Assembly (NCBI RefSeq): GCF_000152745.1
Contig: NZ_CH672428.1
Coordinates: 554,916 to 618,915 of the forward strand
Source of the DNA: Oceanicaulis sp. HTCC2633
Lineage (GTDB): Bacteria; Pseudomonadota; Alphaproteobacteria; Caulobacterales; Maricaulaceae
Length of the DNA: 64,000 nt
Reading direction: 5' to 3'
The translations under genes and the position numbers were made by a program. Positions 57,244 to 64,000 of the stretch are shown here, in pieces (positions within the stretch are counted from its first letter, which is position 1; every line of letters starts with the position of its first letter). The notes beneath the pieces are model-generated. The model was not told where the DNA came from and did not search any database. It saw only the letters and a list, made by a program, of their open reading frames with translations.

Positions 57244-60200
57244 TCAATCAAAACTTCTGCGCCATTTCAGTGAGATTTCATTGCTGGAATCCCCGCTGAC
57301 CTCCGAGGCCAGCACCAGCGAAGGCCTGAGGCGCCATTCGATACGCGCGGATCCGAGCGCCTGTCCCACACCCGATTCCAGCTCGAGATAGACATCGTCA
57401 GTCAGTTGCCGGCCACCCAAAACGGTAATGGCGCCGTCCGAGTTCTGGCGCACATCCAGACGGTCCACCCCCAATGCAGCGCGCACATCCGCCATCGCGT
57501 CCATCCAGCCCGCACCGGAAAGTTGGGCCGCCAGCTGCGAGGCTTGCAACGGACTGAGATCGGAGACGCCAGACCCAAACAGCAGGCGTGACAGGATTTC
57601 ATCCTCGGGCAGGCTGGGCGTGCTTTCAAAATGCACTTCGGGCGCACGCACAGAGCCTTCCACCCGGCCCGTCACGGTCAGGTCTTCGGCCTCATGCCGC
57701 CCCTCAATGGCCAGACGCGTCTGATCGACCGGTCCGTCGAACGTCACCGTACCCGACGTCAGATCGAAGGGCGCTGTCAGCAGCGAGGCCTGACCGGACA
57801 TCAAAGTCGCCTGTCCCGACAGCCGCGGGCGGTTCGCCGTGCCCGTCACATGCACATCCGCTGACCACTCGGAACTGAAGGCGCGACTGGACACCATCAA
57901 GCGGTCGTCAGCGCGCAGACGATAATCCAGCTCAATCCGGATCGGGCGACGATAGGCGCGGTCCAGCACATCAGGCCTGTTCAGCTCCTCCACCTCGATC
58001 TGAGGGATTGAGGCGCCGCCGCTTCCCGTCGGGCGCACATCCATACGCTGGATGTCGGCTTCCCCGGTCAGCGTCAGAACTCGACCTTCAAGGCTGAACT
58101 CCGCATATCCCGAGGCGCCGCCGGACAATTCGGGACGGTCGACCAGATAGAGCTGGTTCAGCTCAATTCGACCCTCACCCTCGACGCCATCCGAGGTCGC
58201 GCGGAACTCGGCCTGGCCTGTGGCGCCGCTTTTCCCGCCTTCACCGATCTGAACGCTGTCAATGATCAGAGCGCCATTCCGCCAGGACCCCTGCGCACTG
58301 ATCGGTTCGAACGTTCGCCCTGCGAGTGCGGATTGCAGCGCCCCATCGCGGAATCGCACTTGTCCGGATGTGTCCATGCCATTGATTTCAGCGTTGACCG
58401 TAAGAACGCCTCTCAAAACTTCATCCTCGGGCATGTAGAGCGCCGCCAGCACTCCGACCTCCCCATTCAGGCGCACAGCGCCTCGCCAATCCGGCTCGAG
58501 CAGGGAGCCCGGGCCCGTCATGGCGCCCTGCCGATCAAGATCGATCTCGATCTCAAGGTCGGTGTCTGTGAAGGCTCCTGTCATGCTGGCGCCCGTCTCG
58601 GTCACATTCAGGCTCAACTCGCCATCCAGGGCCCCCAGCGCCGGCTGCGAAGCTGAGGACAGGCCCAAGACTTCCAGCCGGGACCGCCCGGTCCAGACCT
58701 CTGCCTGCCGCGAGAACCGCCCGGCGAGCGCCAGATCACCTTGCGCCTGGGGCAAATTGAGCAATCCCATCACCAGATCGGCCGGAATGGCGCTGAGATC
58801 GTACTCAAAATCAGTTCCGCTCTCGTCCCGTTCAAGCTCGAACTGGAGCCCTGCGCCGTCCAGCGCCAGACGACCGCCTGCGCTCAGCGCGCCCTCCCCA
58901 TATCCGATCTCGAGCGGCTGTGGGGACGTCAGAGTGCGGTCCGTCAGTTCGCCGGCAAACTGGAAGGATGCCTGCAATGCATTGTCTTCATAGGATACCG
59001 GGCCGCCAACTGAGATGGTGAAAGGCTCTGTAATCGCCCCGTCGGCATTCAGCTCGAAACTCAATCCATCAACCGGGCCTGAGAGTCGCGCATTCAGGAC
59101 GTTCAGCGTCACCCCCGACAGCCGGTAATTCTCAAGCTCAGCAGACAGGTCAAGCCGCCCCTGCATGAGGGCGTCGCGGGACGCCTCATACTCCAGGGAC
59201 GCCGACCAGAGCTGGATGGCGCCATCCTGACGCGCCGTGACGTCAATCGTCAGGGCGTCCGGGGCCAGCAAGGCCTGACCCTGTACTGCGATATCCGCGA
59301 AACGCCCCGAAGCGACATCCACACTGCCAGCGCCGTCATACCACTCAAGATCGCCCTGCAGCGCCAGATCGCGTTGCGATGTTCTTGCGTCAAAGCGCCA
59401 GTCGCCTGCAAGTCCGCCCTCGGCCTGAGGATCGATCTCGACACGCAGAACGGGGTTTTCCAGACTCGTTCCGCCCACTTCGAACCTGTCCGCCTGGGCC
59501 TGGATCCTGGCGGAGAGCGCTCCATCTTCCTGCTCGAGAGTTGCGGCTCCGGCAATGACCCCAGCCAGACTACTGACGCCCAGACCTTCGGCATCCACGG
59601 CGTAATCAAGCTGACCCCGCCAGACGGAGGCGCCTTTCGGACGCTGCAACCCGCCTGCGACGCGCAGATAGCGTCCGTCAACATCCAGACCCGACAGCGC
59701 GAACCCGTCGCTAAAGTCGACTCGCCCCTCGCCCGTTATCCCGGTGGCGAGCGCATACGGCGCGCCTTCGCCCGTCAGGTCCTGCCCATCAATATGCAGC
59801 AACAGGCCGTCAGAGTCGCCTTCGCCTCTTAAGGTGACAGGTCCGCTCAGACCCTGCTGGACACGGCCCGCATCATCAAGCATGAGCGTGAAACGGCCGT
59901 CGTACTCCACAGGAGACAGGGATATTTCCCCACTTCCCTCCAGTGAAGCGCCCGCCGAGCGGAGATTTGCAGCGCCCAGCCGGACTTTCTGGTCTGCGCG
60001 CAGATACACTCCCTCTGCGGTGAACTGTACGATCTCGCCCAGCGCTGCGCCTGCTCGAGCGTTTGACAGCTGAACATCCTGCCCCTCGCCCGTCAGTTCA
60101 AAGCGAAAATCCTCTCCCTCACGCTCCAGCATGAACCGGGCGTTCGCAGCCTCAAGACCGATCTGGGGGTGGGTCAGGTCTTCCACCCGGAGATCTCCCG

Positions 60201-61275
60201 TAAGCCAGCGAGACGGAGTCTCCGGATCCAGACGCGCATCCAAAGCGGCGTGCTGAATTGAGAGGGTCTCTGGCAACACGAGCGCAAGCCCGTCCGCGTT
60301 CAGACTTCCCGTAATCTCGACAACGGGCGGCTCGGAACGGCTCAGAGAGACCTCGCCTGCCGCACTGGTGAAGTGCAATTGCCCGGTGCGGGGCTCCAAA
60401 CGCCCCTGCCCTGTCAGCGAACCTCCAGACAGCAATGCCCGGACTGAAGACGGCAAAGACGGCCAGGCGTCGGCATCAGTATCCGCGTCCAGGCTCCATC
60501 CGCCATCTCGCCAACGCCCCTGCCCGTTGATGCCATCACGATCGCCAACGGTGAAGGTGAAATCCGCGGCGCCGGCCTCTGGGTCACCCTCAATTTCCGC
60601 CGCCAGCTCAAATCCAAGGCCCTGGGCGTAGGCCAGTTGTGCGAGAGGACTGTCCGATTCAACGAGTACCGACAGATTCCCGTCGATCACTCCGTCCAGA
60701 TCCCGCGTCAGGTCAGCATTCAGCCGATCTTCAGCGCCATCGGTTCTGACGATTTCGGCCGTGAGGCTCAGCCCCGCGCTCACATCACGGGCCAGGGCGG
60801 CCTCGGCGCGCAGTGCAGCTCTCTGACCGAGAACCGGTTCCTCAAGGACCAGCTCTGGAACCAGCAGACGATTCAATCGAATCCCGCGCCCGCCTCCGCT
60901 TTCGCCAGAAGGCGCTTCACGCTCGGTGTCGGGACGGCGCAGCACGCGAACACGGCCTGCCTCAACCTCTTCAATCCGGACAGAAGACCCAAGAAGCGAT
61001 CTCGCGCGCCAGACGATATGAATGTCCTCCGCCTCGAGCCAGACGCCTTGATCATCTGACAGCGTGAGACGGCCGACCCTGAAGTCTGAAAGCATATCTC
61101 CTTGCAGATCGGAGAGGTTCACAACGCCAACGGCGCTGATCTCGCGTCCATCCATCACTTCAATGACCAGAGCGCGCCCGGGTGCGTGACTCAGGCTGAC
61201 AAGGCCAATGAGGAGCAGAAGCGCCAGCCCGCTGAACACAGCTGCGAGAACTTTGATAAAGTCAGCCGCCCGCAT
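57244..61275 (-). CDS. tamB: TamB, inner-membrane anchored AsmA-like envelope protein
   Basis: A 1343-residue protein with one N-terminal span (about 8-32), then a very long beta-rich region made of repeating strands that in TamB forms a hydrophobic groove across the periplasm. The C-terminal DUF490 domain (about 980-1343) contains RLSGQATLMSGQASLLTAPFDLTSGTVTFDGP and LPEDEILSRLLFGSG, both typical of TamB. With TamA it supports outer-membrane protein and phospholipid transport. The ATG shares one base with the tamA stop, so the pair is translationally coupled. Confidence 0.93.
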   Translation of the reverse strand: MRAADFIKVLAAVFSGLALLLLIGLVSLSHAPGRALVIEVMDGREISAVGVVNLSDLQGDMLSDFRVGRLTLSDDQGVWLEAEDIHIVWRARSLLGSSVRIEEVEAGRVRVLRRPDTEREAPSGESGGGRGIRLNRLLVPELVLEEPVLGQRAALRAEAALARDVSAGLSLTAEIVRTDGAEDRLNADLTRDLDGVIDGNLSVLVESDSPLAQLAYAQGLGFELAAEIEGDPEAGAADFTFTVGDRDGINGQGRWRDGGWSLDADTDADAWPSLPSSVRALLSGGSLTGQGRLEPRTGQLHFTSAAGEVSLSRSEPPVVEITGSLNADGLALVLPETLSIQHAALDARLDPETPSRWLTGDLRVEDLTHPQIGLEAANARFMLEREGEDFRFELTGEGQDVQLSNARAGAALGEIVQFTAEGVYLRADQKVRLGAANLRSAGASLEGSGEISLSPVEYDGRFTLMLDDAGRVQQGLSGPVTLRGEGDSDGLLLHIDGQDLTGEGAPYALATGITGEGRVDFSDGFALSGLDVDGRYLRVAGGLQRPKGASVWRGQLDYAVDAEGLGVSSLAGVIAGAATLEQEDGALSARIQAQADRFEVGGTSLENPVLRVEIDPQAEGGLAGDWRFDARTSQRDLALQGDLEWYDGAGSVDVASGRFADIAVQGQALLAPDALTIDVTARQDGAIQLWSASLEYEASRDALMQGRLDLSAELENYRLSGVTLNVLNARLSGPVDGLSFELNADGAITEPFTISVGGPVSYEDNALQASFQFAGELTDRTLTSPQPLEIGYGEGALSAGGRLALDGAGLQFELERDESGTDFEYDLSAIPADLVMGLLNLPQAQGDLALAGRFSRQAEVWTGRSRLEVLGLSSASQPALGALDGELSLNVTETGASMTGAFTDTDLEIEIDLDRQGAMTGPGSLLEPDWRGAVRLNGEVGVLAALYMPEDEVLRGVLTVNAEINGMDTSGQVRFRDGALQSALAGRTFEPISAQGSWRNGALIIDSVQIGEGGKSGATGQAEFRATSDGVEGEGRIELNQLYLVDRPELSGGASGYAEFSLEGRVLTLTGEADIQRMDVRPTGSGGASIPQIEVEELNRPDVLDRAYRRPIRIELDYRLRADDRLMVSSRAFSSEWSADVHVTGTANRPRLSGQATLMSGQASLLTAPFDLTSGTVTFDGPVDQTRLAIEGRHEAEDLTVTGRVEGSVRAPEVHFESTPSLPEDEILSRLLFGSGVSDLSPLQASQLAAQLSGAGWMDAMADVRAALGVDRLDVRQNSDGAITVLGGRQLTDDVYLELESGVGQALGSARIEWRLRPSLVLASEVSGDSSNEISLKWRRSFD

Positions 61276-62978
61276 CAGAAGGCCTCTCCCAGACCGAGAT
61301 AGATCTGTATGTCAGCATCTGAGGCGTCCCCATCGAGCGGGGTCGCGATATCCAGGCGAAGCGGCGCGAAGTCGAGATAATAGCGGACGCCCACACCCAC
61401 CGCACTCCGCACGGCTCCGAAGTCCGGCGTTTCGTCGCGTCCGGCCCCGGCGGAGTCGACAAAGACGACCCCCCCCCAACGCCGCGACTTCCTCCACCGC
61501 AGCTCGACGCTCGATTCCACGATCGAACGGCCGCCGATCAGATCACCGTCCGCATTGCGCGGCGACAATGACTGATAATCATACCCCCGCGCCGAGCCGC
61601 CGCCGCCGGCGAAGAAGCGCTGCTCAGGGGGCAGGGTTTCCAGCGGGGCTCCGATAAGCCCGCCAGCACGCAAACGTCCGGCTATGATCAGCGATGAGGT
61701 CAGGCGCTGATAACGGCGTCCCTCCGCGACCGCCCTGAAATATGTGGATGACGCGTCGCCCGCCAGCAGCGTGGGCGAGACCTCCATCGAAACCAGGGCG
61801 CCTTGCGTTGGCGCGATCGCGCTGTCGCGCTGATCCCAGACCGCCCCGAATGAGACCGAGCCGGTGTAGACATTGAGATCCAGCGTCTCGTTCTCACTGT
61901 GCGAGACGCTCAGGTCCGCGCCGGCCGACAAGGTCAGCGTGTCTGTTATCGGACGCGAGACGCGTGCCCCGACGCCCGCCTCGACCAGATCGTAGGCATC
62001 GGTTTCCTCCCGTTGCGTGCGGGCCTCAAGCGTCAGGGCCTGCCCCAGACGCCGCCAATGCGGCGCCGTCAGCTCGACCTGAAGACCGCTTTGCACCGTC
62101 GCCAGGTTCAGATTGACATCAAGGGTCTCGTCGCCACCGAAGAGATTGCGGCGCTTGTAGGCCCCGCTTACGCCGCCCCCCTCACTCGTGGACAGGCTGA
62201 AACCGGCTTCCGCAACATGTCGGGGCGAAGGCGAGGTCGAGACCAGGACCGCTCTTTGTTGAGGGCCATCAAGACCGGTCGGCTCTTCCAGGGTCACGGC
62301 GGCGCTGGACATGCTTTCCAGCGATTCAAGCCGGCTTTCAAACACGCGCATCTGGGCAGCGCTCGCCGCCTCGCCTGTTTCGAATGGCGACAGTCGCTCG
62401 ATAAAGCTCTGACGCCAGCGGGCAGACTGCAGGTTGATGTCCCCGAAACGGCTTTCGACGCCCGGGTCATAGACAAAGACGGCCCGTGCGCTCGCATCCG
62501 CATGGTCGACGGTGACAGTCCGATCCTCCAGTCGGGCGTCCGGCCAGCCGGAATTGCGCAGGGCTCTCAAACCCTCGGTCTCAGCCGCGAGCACATCTTC
62601 AGCGCGCACAGCGGCGCCGGACCAAAGGGGCAGCGCGTCCCGAGCAATGGTCGCCGCCTCCCGGCTCCCTCCAGCCTCGACCTCCAGCGCCGTGAAATGA
62701 AACTGTTGGCCCGGCGTCACTTGAAAGATCGGAGCATCCTCGCTCTGGTCCGTGATGACGCGAGCCGTGTAATACCCTTCGGCACGCAAATAGCGCACGA
62801 TAAGATCCGCTCCGGCGCGCGTATTGACCGCGCCCGATTTGGACCGTTCCTCGATCAGCGATTGCAGGGCGTTTTCAAGAGCCGCGTCGTCAGAGTCATT
62901 GAGATTGACGGTTTGCGCCTGGGCCGAGGCGGTCATGGCGGCTAATGCCGTAAATGCGATCGCCCTTAGCAGCATCAT
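61275..62978 (-). CDS. tamA: TamA, Omp85-family outer-membrane protein
   Basis: An Omp85 protein of about 567 residues. A signal peptide (MMLLRAIAFTALAAMTASAQ) is followed by POTRA-type domains to about residue 245 and a C-terminal 16-strand barrel with FFAGGGGSARGYDYQSLSPR, the RGY lid-loop motif of the family, ending in Phe. It is shorter than BamA, as expected for TamA. I place the start at the ATG beginning the signal peptide; another ATG seven codons upstream (62999) is possible, and neither has a strong ribosome-binding site. Confidence 0.92.
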   Translation of the reverse strand: MMLLRAIAFTALAAMTASAQAQTVNLNDSDDAALENALQSLIEERSKSGAVNTRAGADLIVRYLRAEGYYTARVITDQSEDAPIFQVTPGQQFHFTALEVEAGGSREAATIARDALPLWSGAAVRAEDVLAAETEGLRALRNSGWPDARLEDRTVTVDHADASARAVFVYDPGVESRFGDINLQSARWRQSFIERLSPFETGEAASAAQMRVFESRLESLESMSSAAVTLEEPTGLDGPQQRAVLVSTSPSPRHVAEAGFSLSTSEGGGVSGAYKRRNLFGGDETLDVNLNLATVQSGLQVELTAPHWRRLGQALTLEARTQREETDAYDLVEAGVGARVSRPITDTLTLSAGADLSVSHSENETLDLNVYTGSVSFGAVWDQRDSAIAPTQGALVSMEVSPTLLAGDASSTYFRAVAEGRRYQRLTSSLIIAGRLRAGGLIGAPLETLPPEQRFFAGGGGSARGYDYQSLSPRNADGDLIGGRSIVESSVELRWRKSRRWGGVVFVDSAGAGRDETPDFGAVRSAVGVGVRYYLDFAPLRLDIATPLDGDASDADIQIYLGLGEAF

Positions 62979-63086
62979 CTGAAACTCAGTTCGTCCCATG
63001 CATGAAGAAAAGCAGCGGGGCCTTCGCCTCGCCGCTCTGGTATCGTATTCGCCTCAAACATGGCCAAAAAACAACAGGCCAGTTTG

Positions 63087-63257
63087 TCAGTCGTTGTGCA
63101 ATTCCCCGGTCTCGAAGCGGATTTCTCCGTCCCCGAACTGAATTTCGACCGTATCAGACTGCGCTTCCTGCCACACCAGAACTCCCAGAGTGACGATCAG
63201 GACAAGAACAATGGCGGCTCCGACGAGGACGACAGGGCTTGGTTTTTGGTTTTTCAT
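63087..63257 (-). CDS. Small single-span membrane protein, 56 residues
   Basis: MKNQKPSPVVLVGAAIVLVL opens a positively charged start and one strong span (about 8-30), followed by an acidic tail of about 25 residues with repeated patterns (VEIQFGDGEIRFETGEL), probably a short exposed beta strand pair. An AAGGAG lies six bases before the ATG, so it looks genuinely translated. No family is recognised. It is divergent from the ATP-grasp gene and upstream of tamA on the same strand, with a 109-base gap to tamA. Confidence 0.65.
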   Translation of the reverse strand: MKNQKPSPVVLVGAAIVLVLIVTLGVLVWQEAQSDTVEIQFGDGEIRFETGELHND

Positions 63258-63307
63258 CTCCTGCTCCTTGCTGTTTCGTTGTGACCCAAACGCATACTTC
63301 AGCAAAA

Positions 63308-63331
63308 GGGTTCCGTAAAAAAGCGGAACCC
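63308..63331. repeat. Inverted repeat between divergent genes
   Basis: Eight-base perfect arms GGGTTCCG and CGGAACCC enclose TAAAAAAG. On the minus strand it is followed by TTTTGC, so it resembles a terminator or attenuator lying upstream of the 56-residue protein gene. It may equally be an operator in the 100-base divergent gap. Confidence 0.5.
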
Positions 63332-63357
63332 TCTGATCACTCCGGCGTTTTACGCGT

Positions 63358-64000
63358 ATGAAGATAATCGCATTGATCACCTATGGTCGCAGCCTGATGG
63401 CGCTGACCATGGCGGAATCGGTCCAACCGCTCGTCGACCGGGTTATTGGGCTGGACACCATCGGGCTGACCGCCCTGTCCTTCTCAAAGTACTGCGATGA
63501 AACGCGCACCGTGCGCGAACCGTCGGAGGGACGCGGCTATACAGAAGACATCGCCTCAATCTGCAGGGAGTTCGCGGATGACCGGGTCCTAATCATGCCC
63601 GGGTTCGAGGACATGGAGACGCTGGCGGAGCACCGCAGCCTTCTGCCTGCCAACGCTGTTCTGGCCGCTCCCGATCAGAATTCGATAGAGCAAGTCACCC
63701 CGAAGCATCATTTCGCCAAGCTGGTGAAAGAGCATGACATCAACGCCCCTGAAACCGAGTTTTTTGAAACCGAGGATGAGGCGCAGTCCGGTCCGAGCAT
63801 GGACTTTCCGCTCCTGATGAAGCCCAGCCGCGGCGCTGGCGGCCGGGGAATTTCAAAGGTCGAGAACCGCAAGGCCTATGAGGCCTACCTCACCGATCAT
63901 GCCCAGAGCTATCCGCTGTTGGCCCAGTCCCTTGCTGAGGGAGACGACTATTGCGTCAGCGCGCTCGCCCATGACGGCGAGGTGATTGTCATGTCCGCCT
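63358..64000 (+). CDS. ATP-grasp domain protein (N-terminal part)
   Basis: An open frame from ATG to the window edge, 214 codons without a stop. It begins MKIIALITYGRSLMALTMAE, then a Rossmann-like pre-grasp domain (about 1-110), and enters an ATP-grasp fold at PLLMKPSRGAGGRGISKVEN (about residues 154-173), with LLAQSLAEGDDYCVSALAHDGEV after it. This resembles carboxylate-amine ligases of the PylC/CarB type. The C-terminal catalytic part and any partner genes are outside the window, so the substrate is unknown. Confidence 0.8.
   Translation, partial: MKIIALITYGRSLMALTMAESVQPLVDRVIGLDTIGLTALSFSKYCDETRTVREPSEGRGYTEDIASICREFADDRVLIMPGFEDMETLAEHRSLLPANAVLAAPDQNSIEQVTPKHHFAKLVKEHDINAPETEFFETEDEAQSGPSMDFPLLMKPSRGAGGRGISKVENRKAYEAYLTDHAQSYPLLAQSLAEGDDYCVSALAHDGEVIVMSA

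Overview
This 64 kb window is a GC-rich chromosomal segment of an alphaproteobacterium, most likely in the Caulobacterales/Maricaulales (Hyphomonadaceae-Maricaulaceae) neighbourhood. The evidence is the order lpxA-fabZ-lpxD-skp-bamA-rseP-dxr-cdsA-uppS-frr-pyrH-tsf-rpsB, the order nuoA-N followed by birA-coaX-rnj-mce-DUF1467 leading to proS-lolC-lolD, a bifunctional PheA, tig-clpP-clpX-lon, and LexA boxes of the alphaproteobacterial GTTC-N7-GTTC type. Nearly all genes lie on the minus strand. No phage, IS element or CRISPR array was seen.

Layout, left to right. 1-12 kb: outer-membrane biogenesis (lipid A, Skp, BamA, RseP), isoprenoid and phospholipid precursors (Dxr, UppS, CdsA) and translation (Frr, EF-Ts, S2, with PyrH), in a tightly packed and often overlapping minus-strand cluster. 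12-16 kb: dnaE, preceded by a 30-residue single-span membrane peptide under a promoter dressed with three LexA-box-like sites. I interpret this as a sidA-type SOS cell-division inhibitor. 16-24 kb: LolD/LolC lipoprotein export, ProS, a frameshifted EamA transporter on the plus strand, DUF1467, methylmalonyl-CoA epimerase, RNase J, CoaX and BirA. 24-40 kb: a complete 14-subunit complex I operon (nuoA to nuoN) with a GFA-domain gene inserted between nuoC and nuoD.

40-49 kb is the accessory part. It holds a MacA/MacB-type exporter whose adaptor carries an inserted LTxxQ helical segment, a CPBP membrane protease, two identical tRNA-Asp genes, a CE15-like esterase, tRNA-Val, pheA with a textbook Phe-leader-peptide attenuator, a cyclophilin and a MarR regulator. 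49-57 kb is the protein quality-control block (Lon, a secreted S33 peptidase, ClpX, ClpP, trigger factor), whose units mostly end in their own terminators. 57-64 kb holds TamB/TamA for envelope assembly, a 56-residue membrane protein and the start of an ATP-grasp ligase that runs off the window.

The most interesting signals are the SOS-controlled micropeptide ahead of dnaE and the pheA attenuator with an apparently leaderless leader peptide. Next come the LTxxQ insertion in the MacA-like adaptor and the GFA gene inside the nuo operon.
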